A DNA stretch of 64,000 nucleotides from CAWEQW01 sp963811365 (GTDB taxonomy: Bacteria > Actinomycetota > Actinomycetes > Propionibacteriales > Nocardioidaceae): the NCBI GenBank assembly GCA_963811365.1, contig CAWEQW010000009.1:124001-188000 (forward strand), read 5' to 3'. Position 1 is the first letter of the stretch. Each line of letters begins with the position of its first letter. The notes beneath the pieces were generated by a model, which searched no databases, was not told the DNA's origin, and saw only the letters and a list, made by a program, of their open reading frames with translations. Below, one piece after another: positions 1-9,600 of this stretch. The position numbers and the translations under genes are program-made.

Positions 1-197
1 GCCCGCTGCTCGTGGTGACGGCGGCCGAGCAGCCCGGCCAACGCCAGCGTGCCGACGGCCAGTCCGATCCCGGCGCCGACGCCCGGGAGCAGCTCGACGG
101 GCAGCCGGTGCGCGAGCCAGGCGCCCACGCCGACGAACGCAGCGAGCGCGACCGCCGTGACGGCGACGCGGTGGAGCGGGGGGAGTGGTCCCAGCAC
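1..197 (-). CDS. Hypothetical membrane protein, 3' part cut by the window edge
   Basis: The reverse strand is open from a GTG at 197 to the edge, giving the first 65 residues. The GTG is preceded by an AGGAGG Shine-Dalgarno at 203-208, five bases away, which decides the start. The visible part has two hydrophobic stretches (residues about 10-27 and 38-57) separated by a short turn, then an Arg/His-rich segment, so it looks like a small two-helix membrane protein or the start of a larger one. No family is recognised. It is divergent from thyA and lies upstream of nothing else visible on its strand. Confidence 0.55.
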   Translation of the reverse strand, partial: MLGPLPPLHRVAVTAVALAAFVGVGAWLAHRLPVELLPGVGAGIGLAVGTLALAGLLGRRHHEQR

Positions 198-330
198 GAT
201 GACCTCCTGCGTCGATCGGTAGCACCTCGGGTGCCTGGTGCGCGGCCGTGCGAGGCCGTGCACCCCTCCACACAACCAGACGAACGGCGCCCGCGAAAGG
301 TTTCCTGTCGCCCGTCCCGGGCCGGACGGC

Positions 331-897
331 TCACGTTGCGGGACGGAGGTCGGTGTGCAGCCGTACCTGCTTGACCCGCAGGCTGCCATCGCCGTGCAGG
401 TCGAGCTCGCGGTGCGCGCCGTCGGCGGCCCACCCTGCCCCGGTGAGGAACGCACGCCGGGTGTCGTCGGTCGCGAGCAGCCACGTCGTGCCGCGGGTGA
501 AGCCGTCGGCGCGCATCGTGTCGGCGGCCGCCTGGAGCAGCCGGGAGCCGTGCCCCTCCCCGGTGCGCTCGGGGTCCACGGTCAGCTCGACGAGCTCTCC
601 GTCGGCGACCGGGTCGCTGTCGGGATCGGCCGAGGGGCTGGTCACCGCGTAGCCGCGGACCGCGGAACGCTCGAGCGCCACCAGCACCCGGTTGCGGGCG
701 TCCTGCGGTCGGGCGAGCGACTGGTGCCACGCGGCTGCGAGCTCGTCGGCGTCGAGTGCGGCCAGCAGGTCGGAGGGCAGCAGTCCGTCGTACCCCCGCC
801 GCCAGGCGCGGACCTGGACCTCGGCGACCGCGGAGGCGTCGTCGGCCCACCCGACCCGCACCGAGACGTCGGGTCCAGGGCTGCTTGCGGACGTCAT
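331..897 (-). CDS. GNAT family N-acetyltransferase
   Basis: 188 residues from the ATG at 895-897. The protein has the layout of a single-domain GNAT enzyme that transfers acetyl from acetyl-CoA to an amine. Residues about 80-110 carry the motif A region, ELTVDPERTGEGHGSRLL, with the Gly-rich R/Q-x-x-G-x-G/A acetyl-CoA loop in a slightly altered form (RTGEGHG). The N-terminal half has the usual early helix pair and the C-terminal part the last beta strands. The substrate cannot be told. It is divergent from thyA with a 66-base gap. A GACACT hexamer sits six bases before the ATG and could be the -10 of a leaderless transcript. Confidence 0.75.
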   Translation of the reverse strand: MTSASSPGPDVSVRVGWADDASAVAEVQVRAWRRGYDGLLPSDLLAALDADELAAAWHQSLARPQDARNRVLVALERSAVRGYAVTSPSADPDSDPVADGELVELTVDPERTGEGHGSRLLQAAADTMRADGFTRGTTWLLATDDTRRAFLTGAGWAADGAHRELDLHGDGSLRVKQVRLHTDLRPAT

Positions 898-951
898 GCA
901 GCCAGTGTCCCAGCCGGCATCGAGCTCCCGTGCCGGGGGCTTCGGCAATGT

Positions 952-957
952 TAGGTT
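952..957 (+). promoter_or_regulatory. thyA -10 element (TAGGTT), leaderless layout
   Basis: TAGGTT fits the actinobacterial TANNNT -10 consensus and lies exactly six bases before the GTG of thyA. The mRNA would therefore begin at or next to the start codon. No Shine-Dalgarno is present, which supports a leaderless transcript and this GTG as the start. Confidence 0.6.
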
Positions 958-963
958 GGGCCG

Positions 964-1779
964 GTGCGGGCCTACCTCGACCTCCTCCAGCGGATCCTCG
1001 ACGAGGGGGTGCCCAAGGCCGACCGGACCGGCACCGGGACGCTGAGCGTCTTCGGCCACCAGATGCGCTTCGACCTCGCGGCGGGCTTCCCGCTGGTCAC
1101 CACCAAGAAGGTGCACACCCGGTCGGTGTTCGCCGAGCTGCTCTGGTTCCTGCGCGGCGACACCAACGTGAAGTGGCTCCAGGACCGGGGCGTGACGATC
1201 TGGGACGAGTGGGCCGACGAGGCCGGCGACCTCGGACCGGTCTACGGCCACCAGTGGCGCTCCTGGCCGCTGCCCGACGGCGGTCACGTCGACCAGATCC
1301 GCACGGTCGTGGAGGCGCTGACCCGCGACCCGGACTCCCGGCGGCACATCGTCTCGGCGTGGAACGTCGCCGACATCCCTCAGATGGCGCTCGCGCCCTG
1401 CCACGCGCTGTTCCAGTTCTACGTCACCCCGCCGTCGACGCAGGGCGGCCGCGGCCGGCTCTCCTGCCAGCTCTACCAGCGCTCGGCCGACGTGTTCCTC
1501 GGCGTGCCGTTCAACATCGCCTCGTACGCCCTGCTGACCCACATGGTCGCGCAGGTGACCGGCCTGGACGTCGGCGACTTCGTGCACACCCTCGGCGACG
1601 CCCACCTCTACCGCAACCACCTCGACCAGGCGAGGCTCCAGCTGACCCGCGAGCCGCGGCCGTTGCCGACGCTCCGCCTCGACCCGGCGGTCACCGAGAT
1701 CGACGGCTTCGACCTCGAGCACATCGTGATGGAGGGATACGACCCGCACCCCGGGATCAAGGCACCGATCGCGGTATGA
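964..1779 (+). CDS. thyA: Thymidylate synthase (ThyA)
   Basis: 271 residues, the usual length for bacterial ThyA. It methylates dUMP to dTMP with methylenetetrahydrofolate and leaves dihydrofolate. The catalytic cysteine sits in PCHALFQFYV (about residue 143), preceded by the Arg pair of RRHIVSAWN that holds the phosphate. Further conserved stretches are DEWADEAGDLGPVYGHQWR and FNIASYALLTHM near the folate and dUMP sites. The GTG start is set by the -10 hexamer six bases upstream. The stop overlaps the folA ATG by four bases (ATGA), so the two genes are translationally coupled. This fits their chemistry, since folA recycles the dihydrofolate that ThyA makes. Confidence 0.97.
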   Translation: MRAYLDLLQRILDEGVPKADRTGTGTLSVFGHQMRFDLAAGFPLVTTKKVHTRSVFAELLWFLRGDTNVKWLQDRGVTIWDEWADEAGDLGPVYGHQWRSWPLPDGGHVDQIRTVVEALTRDPDSRRHIVSAWNVADIPQMALAPCHALFQFYVTPPSTQGGRGRLSCQLYQRSADVFLGVPFNIASYALLTHMVAQVTGLDVGDFVHTLGDAHLYRNHLDQARLQLTREPRPLPTLRLDPAVTEIDGFDLEHIVMEGYDPHPGIKAPIAV

Positions 1780-2276
1780 CGCAGACCGGTGCCGCCACGC
1801 CCGGCAAGCAGGTGGTCCTGGTCGCGGCGGTCGCGGACAACGGCGTGATCGGGCTGGGCGGGGACATCCCGTGGAGCCTTCCCGCGGACCTCAGGCACTT
1901 CCGCGCCGTCACGACCGGCAACACCGTGGTCATGGGTCGCGCCACGTTCGAGAGCATCGGCCACCCGCTGCCCTACCGCACCAACGTGGTGGTCACCCGC
2001 CGGCCGGACTGGGCCCACGAGCACGTCTTCGTGGCGCACACCGTCCCCGAGGCGATCGAGGTGGCGCGCGGCTTCGAGGGCGACGTCATGGTGATCGGTG
2101 GCGGCGCGGTGTACGCCGAGGCGCTGCCTCTCGCCGACTCGCAGGTGCTGACCGAGGTGCACCTCTCGCCGCAGGGCGACACGTTCTACCCGGACTTCGA
2201 CCGGGCGGAGTGGGAGGAGACGTCTCGCGAGGAGCACGACGGCTACGACTTCGTCCGGTGGCGCAGGCGCCGGTGA
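1776..2276 (+). CDS. folA: Dihydrofolate reductase
   Basis: 166 residues, a typical chromosomal DHFR. It reduces dihydrofolate to tetrahydrofolate with NADPH. The N-terminal strand and Met20-type loop are visible as AAVADNGVIGLGGDIPW, followed by the acidic/polar helix LPADLRHFRAVT. The NADPH-binding segment NTVVMGRATFESIG and the later VIGGGAVYAEALPLAD complete the fold. The ATG at 1776 overlaps the thyA stop, so the pair forms a small dTMP/folate operon. A 30-base gap with its own promoter hexamers separates it from dapA. Confidence 0.96.
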   Translation: MTQTGAATPGKQVVLVAAVADNGVIGLGGDIPWSLPADLRHFRAVTTGNTVVMGRATFESIGHPLPYRTNVVVTRRPDWAHEHVFVAHTVPEAIEVARGFEGDVMVIGGGAVYAEALPLADSQVLTEVHLSPQGDTFYPDFDRAEWEETSREEHDGYDFVRWRRRR

Positions 2277-2293
2277 GCCCGACTGTCCGCGGC

Positions 2294-2305
2294 TACCGTT
2301 AGCCT
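2294..2305 (+). promoter_or_regulatory. Overlapping -10 hexamers upstream of dapA
   Basis: Two TANNNT hexamers lie back to back: TACCGT (2294-2299), seven bases before a GTG at 2307, and TAGCCT (2300-2305), seven bases before an in-frame ATG at 2313. Either arrangement gives a leaderless dapA mRNA, so the start is ambiguous by two codons. No ribosome binding site is seen. Confidence 0.5.
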
Positions 2306-2306
2306 G

Positions 2307-3230
2307 GTGGCCATGACGTCCGGCATGCTGCCTCCCGCGCCGTTCGGCCGGGTACTGACCGCGATGGTCACCCCGTTCGCCGACGACGGCTCGGTCGACC
2401 TCGAGGGCACGGCGCGGGTCGCCGAGCACCTCGCCGCCCACGGGCACGACGGCGTCGTGGTGTCGGGCACGACGGGAGAGTCGCCCACGACGAGCACCGA
2501 CGAGGACGGGGCGATCCTCCGTGCGGTCGTCGAGGCCGTCGGGGACCGGATGACCGTCGTGGCGGGCGTCGGCACGAACAACACCGCGCACTCCGTCGAG
2601 CTGGCGGCCCAGGCCGAGAAGCTCGGCGCCGACGGGCTGCTGGTCGTCACGCCCTACTACAACAAGCCCAGCCAGGACGGCGTCGCCGCGCACTTCGAGG
2701 CGGTCGCCGACTGCTGCGGCCTGCCCGTGATGCTCTACGACATCCCGGGCCGCGCCGGGATCGCCATCGCCGCGACGACGTACGCCCGGGTGGCCCGCCA
2801 CGAGCGCGTGGTCGCCGTCAAGGACGCCGTCGGCGACCTCTACCGAGGCGTGCGGGTCATGCAGGAGACCGGCCTGTCGTTCTACTCCGGCGACGACGTG
2901 CTGAACCTCGGCTGGCTGACCCACGGCGGCTGCGGCGTCGTCTCCGTGGTCGGCCACGTCGCCGGCGACGACTACGCCGCGATGGTCCGGGCGGTCGACG
3001 CCGGTGACCTCGTGGAGGCGCGCCGGCTCTACCACCGGCTCGTCCCGGTGGTCGACGCCGTGATGCACCAGGTGCCCGGAGCGGTCGCGGCGAAGGCCGC
3101 GATGCAGCTGCTCGGCGTGCTGCCGCACCGTAACGTCCGGCTCCCGCTGGTGCCCGCCGACGACGAGGTCGTCGAGCGACTGCGCCAGGAGCTGTCCCGC
3201 GCAGACCTGTTGGAGGTCCACCCCGCATGA
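2307..3230 (+). CDS. dapA: 4-hydroxy-tetrahydrodipicolinate synthase (DapA)
   Basis: 307 residues. It condenses pyruvate with aspartate semialdehyde in the first committed step of the diaminopimelate/lysine pathway. The TIM-barrel signatures are clear: GTTGESPT near residue 56, the tyrosine of YDIPGRAGI, and the Schiff-base lysine in VAVKDAVGD. The segment YYNKPSQDGVAAHF is also characteristic. The start may be GTG 2307 or ATG 2313, as both have a well-spaced -10. The stop overlaps the rnj ATG by four bases. The dapA-rnj pairing is common in actinobacteria. Confidence 0.96.
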   Translation: MAMTSGMLPPAPFGRVLTAMVTPFADDGSVDLEGTARVAEHLAAHGHDGVVVSGTTGESPTTSTDEDGAILRAVVEAVGDRMTVVAGVGTNNTAHSVELAAQAEKLGADGLLVVTPYYNKPSQDGVAAHFEAVADCCGLPVMLYDIPGRAGIAIAATTYARVARHERVVAVKDAVGDLYRGVRVMQETGLSFYSGDDVLNLGWLTHGGCGVVSVVGHVAGDDYAAMVRAVDAGDLVEARRLYHRLVPVVDAVMHQVPGAVAAKAAMQLLGVLPHRNVRLPLVPADDEVVERLRQELSRADLLEVHPA

Positions 3231-4921
3231 GCCACCCGCATCCCGAGCTGACCGCGCCCGGCCCCCTCCCCGCCCACGGGCTGAGGGTGATCCCGCTCGG
3301 CGGGCTCGGGGAGATCGGCCGGAACATGACCGTCTTCGAGTACGCCGGGCGGCTGCTCGTCGTGGACTGCGGGGTGCTGTTCCCCGAGGACCACCATCCG
3401 GGCGTGGACCTGATCCTGCCGGACTTCGACCCGATCCGGGACCGCCTCGACGCCGTGGAGGCGCTGGTCCTCACCCATGGCCACGAGGACCACATCGGCG
3501 CCGTGCCCTACCTCCTGCGCGAGCGCGAGGACATCCCGCTGGTCGGCTCACGGCTGACCCTGGGGCTGCTCACCTCCAAGCTGCGCGAGCACCGGCTCAA
3601 GGAGACCAGCCAGTACGTCGTCAAGGAGGGCGACCGGATCTCGCTCGGACCGTTCGAGCTCGAGTTCGTCGCGGTGAACCACTCGATCCCCGACGCGCTC
3701 GCGGTGGCGATCCGCACCGGCGCCGGGACCGTCCTGCACACCGGTGACTTCAAGATGGACCAGCTCCCGCTCGACGGGCGGATCACCGACCTGAGGGCCT
3801 TCGCCCGGCTCGGCGAGGAGGGCGTGGACCTGTTCCTCGTCGACTCCACCAACGCAGAGGTGCCGGGGTTCACCACCTCCGAACGCGAGATCACCCCGGT
3901 CCTCGACCGGGTGTTCCACCAGAGCAAGGACCAGCGGATCATCGTCGCCTGCTTCGCCTCCCACGTGCACCGCGTGCAGCAGGTCATGGACGCCGCCGCG
4001 GCGCACGGCCGGAAGGTGGCCTACGTAGGCCGCTCGATGGTCCGCAACATGGGCGTCGCCCGCGAGCTCGGCTACCTCGACGTGCCTGCGGACACCCTGG
4101 TCGACACCAAGCAGCTGGCGGACTACCCGCCGGAGCGGACCGTGCTGATCTCGACCGGCTCGCAGGGTGAGCCGCTGTCCGCGCTGTCCCGGATCGCGCA
4201 GCGGACCCACAACTTCGTGCACATCGAGGAGGGCGACACCGTGGTGCTCGCCTCCTCGCTGATCCCCGGCAACGAGAACGCCGTCTACCGGGTGATCAAC
4301 GGACTGGCCCGCTGGGGCGCCAACGTGGTCCACAAGGGCAACGCGCTCGTGCACGTGTCCGGTCACGCCTCCGCCGGCGAGCTGCTCTACTGCTACAACG
4401 TCGTGCGGCCGCGCAACGTGCTGCCCGTGCACGGCGAGATCCGGCACATGCGAGCCAACGCGGACCTCGCCCGGGCCACCGGTGTGCCGCACGACCGGGT
4501 CGTGGTCGCCGAGGACGGCGTCGTCGTCGACCTGGTCGACGGGGTCGCGCAGGTCGCCGGCAAGGTCGACTGCGGCTACGTCTTCGTCGACGGCTCGTCG
4601 GTCGGGGACATCACCGAGTCCTCGCTGAAGGACCGGCGGATCCTCGGCGAGGAGGGCTTCATCTCCGTCGTCGTGGTCATCGACTCGGTCACCGGGAAGG
4701 TGTCGAGCGGCCCCGAGATCCATGCCCGGGGCTTCGTCGAGGACGACTCGACGTTCGACGAGATCAAGCAGCCGATCATCGAGGCTCTCGACGCGGCCAC
4801 TGGCGACGGCGTCGACGACACCTACCAGCTCCAGCAGACCATCCGCCGGGTGGTCGGCCGCTGGGTGGCCAACCGGCACCGCCGCCGGCCGATGATCATC
4901 CCGGTGGTGCTGGAGGCCTAG
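3227..4921 (+). CDS. rnj: Ribonuclease J
   Basis: 564 residues, the usual length for RNase J. It is a metallo-beta-lactamase/beta-CASP nuclease with 5'-3' exonuclease and endonuclease activity in mRNA decay and rRNA processing. The N-terminal domain carries the zinc motif HGHEDHIGAVP (about residue 85) and later HTGDFKMD. The beta-CASP part includes FASHVHRVQQ and ISTGSQGEPLSALSRIA. HVSGHAS and LPVHGEIRHM give the last metal and RNA-end binding positions. It is coupled to dapA by a four-base overlap and ends in a four-base convergent overlap with the LuxR-type regulator gene. A second decay nuclease, RNase Y, is encoded at 41.5 kb. Confidence 0.96.
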   Translation: MSHPHPELTAPGPLPAHGLRVIPLGGLGEIGRNMTVFEYAGRLLVVDCGVLFPEDHHPGVDLILPDFDPIRDRLDAVEALVLTHGHEDHIGAVPYLLREREDIPLVGSRLTLGLLTSKLREHRLKETSQYVVKEGDRISLGPFELEFVAVNHSIPDALAVAIRTGAGTVLHTGDFKMDQLPLDGRITDLRAFARLGEEGVDLFLVDSTNAEVPGFTTSEREITPVLDRVFHQSKDQRIIVACFASHVHRVQQVMDAAAAHGRKVAYVGRSMVRNMGVARELGYLDVPADTLVDTKQLADYPPERTVLISTGSQGEPLSALSRIAQRTHNFVHIEEGDTVVLASSLIPGNENAVYRVINGLARWGANVVHKGNALVHVSGHASAGELLYCYNVVRPRNVLPVHGEIRHMRANADLARATGVPHDRVVVAEDGVVVDLVDGVAQVAGKVDCGYVFVDGSSVGDITESSLKDRRILGEEGFISVVVVIDSVTGKVSSGPEIHARGFVEDDSTFDEIKQPIIEALDAATGDGVDDTYQLQQTIRRVVGRWVANRHRRRPMIIPVVLEA

Positions 4922-6573
4922 TCGGGCTCATCGGACCCCTCGAGCAGCCCGGCCTCCCGCGCCCAGGCAGCGGCTTCGGCGCGCCCGGCGACGTCCAGCT
5001 TGCGCACCAGGCTGGTCACGTGGCTGCTCACCGTGCTGGGCGTGACGGCCAGGGTGCGGGCGATCTCGGTGTTGGTGCGTCCCGCGGCGACCAGCCGCAG
5101 CACGGCCAGCTCCCGACTGCCCAGCCGCTTGCCCGGGCCGGCGCCCGACAGGTGGCCGGACAGGTGGCCGGGGGCGTCGGTCGGCTGGCGCTGTTCGGGC
5201 AGCAGCCGTGCGGTGCGGGGGGCCGGGGCGGTCGTCAGGGTCGAGGACGCCGGGCGGGCGGCAGTCCCCGTACCGGTCACCGGGGCGGTGGCGGTGCCCG
5301 AGCGCAGCTCCAGACACCGCCGCCACCAGCGTGCCGCCTCGGCGTCCGAGGCGAGCGCCCGGGCACGGGCGGCGGCCCGCTCGGCCATCCGCAGCTCGTC
5401 GGCCGGGCGACCCGCGCTGCGGTAGTGCGCGGCCGCCTCGGCCGCGGTCACCTCGTCGCCGAAGGCCTCGAGGAGCTCCCCGAGCCGGCCCTCGACCGCA
5501 CGGGTCGACACCGGCCCGTGCATCAGCCACGCCTCGCCGACGAGCGGGTGCCGGCAGCGCACGCCGCCCTCGTCGGCCTCCGCCAGCATCGCCTCGGCCA
5601 GCCCCTCGACGGCCGCGCGGCAGCCGGCCTCGTCCAGACCGGCCACGTCGGCGAGCCGGTCGACCGGGAGGGCTCGTCCGGCCAGGGCGAGGACCGTCAT
5701 CAGCTCGCCCGCCGCCCGGCCGCAGGAGAGCACCCGGTCGTGCAGGAAGTCCCCGACCCGCTGCCGTACGCCGAGCCGGCCCGCGTTGCGGACCGCGAGT
5801 GCGAGCTGCTCGGCCAGGAAGGGGTTGCCCTCGCTGCGTCGGAAGACCTGTCCCACGACGTCGTCGTCGGTGCCCGGCAGCCAGCCGCGGACCAGGTCGG
5901 CCACCTCGGGGCGGCGCAGGGCGGTCAGTGGCACCTCGGTGACGTCGGCGTTGCGTCGTACCGCCCGGTACCAGGCGCGCATCTCCATGGCCACCGGCCG
6001 CTCGTCGTCGCGGCAGGTGGCGACCACCACGACGTCGGGATGCCCCGGGTCGCGGCCGAGCTGGGCCAGCAGCTCGAGGGTGTCCCGGTCGGCCCAGTGC
6101 GCGTTCTCCACGACCAGGACCACGCGCCGGTGCTTGGTGAGCCCGGCCAGCAGCTCCTCGACGCCGGCGACGAGCCTGCGCCGGCTGACCGCCAGGGGGT
6201 GCGCCCGGTGCGGCTGGCGCCGGCCCACGGTGTGCGGCAGCAGCACGGCCAGCCCGGGGCGCAGGGCCGCCGGGACCGCCTCGGCCGCCTCCACCACCAG
6301 GCCGAGGACGGCGGGGTCCGGGGACTCGAGCGCCTCCGCGAGCGCCAGCAGCGGCTGTGTCGTGCGGATCGGCGGCGCCTCGCCGCGCAGCACCAGCAGG
6401 CCCGCCCGCTGGCGCAGCGCCTCGCGGACCAGTCGGCTCTTGCCGACACCACCCTCGCCACTGACCACGACGAGACCGTGGCCGCGCCTCAGCAGGCCGC
6501 CCAGGCGTTCCAGCTCCTGGCCGCGCCCGACGAACGGCGGGTGCGGCGCCGCGGGAAGGCCACCAGCGGGCAT
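4918..6573 (-). CDS. LuxR-family ATP-binding transcriptional regulator (short LAL type)
   Basis: 551 residues with an N-terminal AAA/STAND ATPase and a C-terminal LuxR helix-turn-helix. Walker A is GEGGVGKS (about residue 40) and the Walker B-like strand is VVLVVENAHWAD (about 155). The DNA-binding domain is the last 65 residues, with LGSRELAVLRLVAAGRTNTE and the recognition region TPSTVSSHVTSLVRKL. LAL proteins are usually about 900 residues, so the sensor part is short and the linker is Pro/Thr-rich. It begins 31 bases after the cydDC stop on the same strand and may be the last gene of the cyd operon. Its ligand and targets are unknown. Confidence 0.85.
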   Translation of the reverse strand: MPAGGLPAAPHPPFVGRGQELERLGGLLRRGHGLVVVSGEGGVGKSRLVREALRQRAGLLVLRGEAPPIRTTQPLLALAEALESPDPAVLGLVVEAAEAVPAALRPGLAVLLPHTVGRRQPHRAHPLAVSRRRLVAGVEELLAGLTKHRRVVLVVENAHWADRDTLELLAQLGRDPGHPDVVVVATCRDDERPVAMEMRAWYRAVRRNADVTEVPLTALRRPEVADLVRGWLPGTDDDVVGQVFRRSEGNPFLAEQLALAVRNAGRLGVRQRVGDFLHDRVLSCGRAAGELMTVLALAGRALPVDRLADVAGLDEAGCRAAVEGLAEAMLAEADEGGVRCRHPLVGEAWLMHGPVSTRAVEGRLGELLEAFGDEVTAAEAAAHYRSAGRPADELRMAERAAARARALASDAEAARWWRRCLELRSGTATAPVTGTGTAARPASSTLTTAPAPRTARLLPEQRQPTDAPGHLSGHLSGAGPGKRLGSRELAVLRLVAAGRTNTEIARTLAVTPSTVSSHVTSLVRKLDVAGRAEAAAWAREAGLLEGSDEPD

Positions 6574-6604
6574 GCCTCCACCTTCGGCAGCGACGCGGCG
6601 CCCG

Positions 6605-9600
6605 TCAAGAGCCCAGGCCCGCCTCGGCAGCGGGGAGAACCGGTGCGGGGGACGCCCCGAGGTCGAGGACGCGGTCCATCTGGTCGAGTCCGATGCTGCC
6701 GTGGGTGATCCAGACCAGGGTGCGCCCGCTGCTCGCGGCCAGCAGGTCCTCGGTGACGGCCCGCGCCGTACCGCTGTCGAGGTGGGCGGTGGGCTCGTCG
6801 AGCACCAGGACGGGCTGGTCGGCGAGCAGCGACCGGGCTAGCCCGATCCGGGCGCGCTCGCCGCCGGACACGTGTGCGTAGCCGTCGCCGACCCGGGTGT
6901 GCAGCCCGTCCGGAAGTCCGTCCAGCCAGGGACCGAGCTGCGCGGCCCGCAGGGCGGCCTCGAGCGCGGCGTCCTCCGCCTCGGGACGTGCCAGCCGGAG
7001 GTTCTCGGCGAGCGTGGAGGAGAAGATGTGTGGGTCGTCGTCGACGAGGCCGGTCACCTGGCGTACGTCGTCGAGCCGGAGGTCCCGTGCGTCGACACCG
7101 CCGAGCCGGTGCACGCCCAAGGCGGGGTCCAGGAAGCGCAGGAGCACCGCGGCCAGCGTCGACTTCCCGCAGCCCGACGGCCCCACCACACCGACACGTG
7201 CACCCGGGCCGAGCGTCACGGTCACGTCCGTGAACGCGGGATCCGCTCCCCACCCGGCACCCACGGCCTCCAGCGCCACGGTGGCGTCGGTCGGCCGCGA
7301 CAGCGGGCGCGCCGGGTCGCGGACCGCCGGCTCCAGCGAGGCGAGCCGCGCCAGTCGGTCGTCGGCGGCCCGGGTCCGGACGCTCAGCGCACCGGCGTCG
7401 GCGAGCGGCGCCACCACCTCGAGCAGCGCCAACGGCAGGAGTACGAGCAGCGCGAGCATCGGCCGGGACAGCGTCCCGTGGGCGAGCCCGGCCTCGCCGA
7501 CCCGGGCCATCGCCACGACGCCGAGTCCCGAGACGAGCACGGCCAGCGCCCGCCCGGTGGCGACCGCGCGGGCCGACCCGGTGGCCGCCCGGCACACCGC
7601 GGCGCCCGCGGCGTCGACCCGGTCCAGCGCCCGCTCCGCCGCCTGCCACAGGACCAGGTCCCGGGCGCCCTGCAGGGTCTGCACGACGGCGGCGGACAGC
7701 GCCGCGCGGGAGGTCACGTAGCCGCGCTCCGCCCGTGTCACGCCCGCCCGGCTGAGGCCGTACGCCGCTGCGCCGCCGACCGCGAGCACGAGCAGGGCTA
7801 CGAGCCCGGCCGCCGGCAGGACGAGCGCGGAGAAGCCGACCGCCATCGCGCTGACGATCAGGGACGTCGCCAGAGGGGAGCGGACCCGCAGGTAGGTGTC
7901 GACCAGGGCGTCCACGTCGTCGACCACGGAGGCGAGCACGTCGCCGCGCTGCGGGCCGAGCCGGCCCGGGACCAGCGGCACGAGCATGTCGTAGACCGAG
8001 GCCCGGCGCTCGGCGAGCAGCCGCAGCGCCACGTCGTGGGAGACCAGCCTCTCGGCGTACCGGAGGGCGGGTCGGGCAAGCCCGAACGTGCGGACCGCCA
8101 CGATCGCGACCATCAGCGTCAGCACCGGTGGGTGCTCCGCGGCCCGGGCGATCAACCAGCCGGCGGTGGCGGTCAGCGCGACGCCAGCGGCGGCGGCCAG
8201 CGCACCGAGCAGCGCCGCCAGCGCGAGCCGGGCCCGCGGGCTCGGGTCCCAGCGGCGCCACGGGGCCGCCGCCGTCGTCGCGGACGGCTTCGTTGCCGGT
8301 GCCGCGACGGGTGCGACGGGCGGCCGGGGGTCCGCGGCGACCCGGCTCGGCTCGGTCGGCGAAGCCGCTTGCGGACCGGGTCTCCGCGTGGCCGGGACCG
8401 GCAGCGCGGGGAGCTCGACGACGTGGTCGGCGAGGGCCGCGATCCGCGGGCGGTGCGCCACCACGACGACGGCGCTGCGTTCGGACAGCCACAGCAGCGT
8501 GTCGGCGATGACCTTCTCGGTCAGCTCGTCGAGGTGGGCGGTGGGCTCGTCGAGCAGCACCAGGGGACGCTCGGCCACGACGGTGCGCGCGAGCGCCAGC
8601 CGGGCCCGTTGACCGGCCGAGAGGGATGCCCCGTCCTCGTCGACGGGCTCGTCGAGGCCGCCGGGGAGGGTGGCCACCAGGTGCGCCAGCGAGACGCGTT
8701 CGAGGGCCGCCCACACCTGCGCGTCGGCCGCCCCTGGCCGACCCAGGAGCACGTTGTCGCGCACCGTGGCGGCCATGATCCACGGACGCTGCGGCACCCA
8801 GGCGAGCGAGGACTGCCAGAGCTCGGGGGGTACCTCGTCGAGCGCGGTCGGGCCGACCCGCACGCTGCCGGCCTGGAGGGGCAGGTCGCCGGTGAGCGCG
8901 GCCAGCAGCGTGGACTTGCCGCAGCCGGAGGGTCCGGTGACCGCGGTCAGGCCGCGCCCGGGAATGTGCGCGGTCAGGCCGCGCAGCACGGGCTCCGGCC
9001 GGTCCGGGTAGCCGACCGTCAGGTCGACCAGGTCGATGCCGGCACCGAGCTCGACGGGTCCACGGGGCTCCGCAGCGGCGCCGGCGCCCCGGGCCGGCAC
9101 GCTGTCGAGGAGCGTCGTGGCGGCCTCGAAGGTCGCGGTGCCCTCGGCCGCCGCGTGGAACTCCGCGCCGACCCGGCGCAGCGGCCAGTAGGCCTCCGGC
9201 GCGAGCAGCAGCACCACGAGTGCGGTCCCGAGCCCGAGCGAGGACGACGCCAGCCGGAGGCCGACCTCGACCGCGACCAGGGCGACGGAGAGGGTCGCCA
9301 CGAGCTCCAGCACGCCGGAGGAGGCGAACGCCAGCTTCAGGGTCTCGTTCGTCGCCTGCCGGTAGCGGTCGGTGATCCCTCGGATGGAGGCCGCCTGGTG
9401 GGTCGCCCGGCGGTGCGCCACGAGCGTCGGCAGGCCCTGCATCACGTCGACGAAGTGGCCCGACAGCGCCGCCAGCACCCGCCACTGGCTGTCGGCGCGG
9501 TCCCGGGTCGCCATCCCCACGAGGATCGCGAAGACCGGCACCAGCGGCAGGGTGGCCAGCACCACCAGGGCGCTGAGCGGGTCCTGGGTGGCGATGACCA

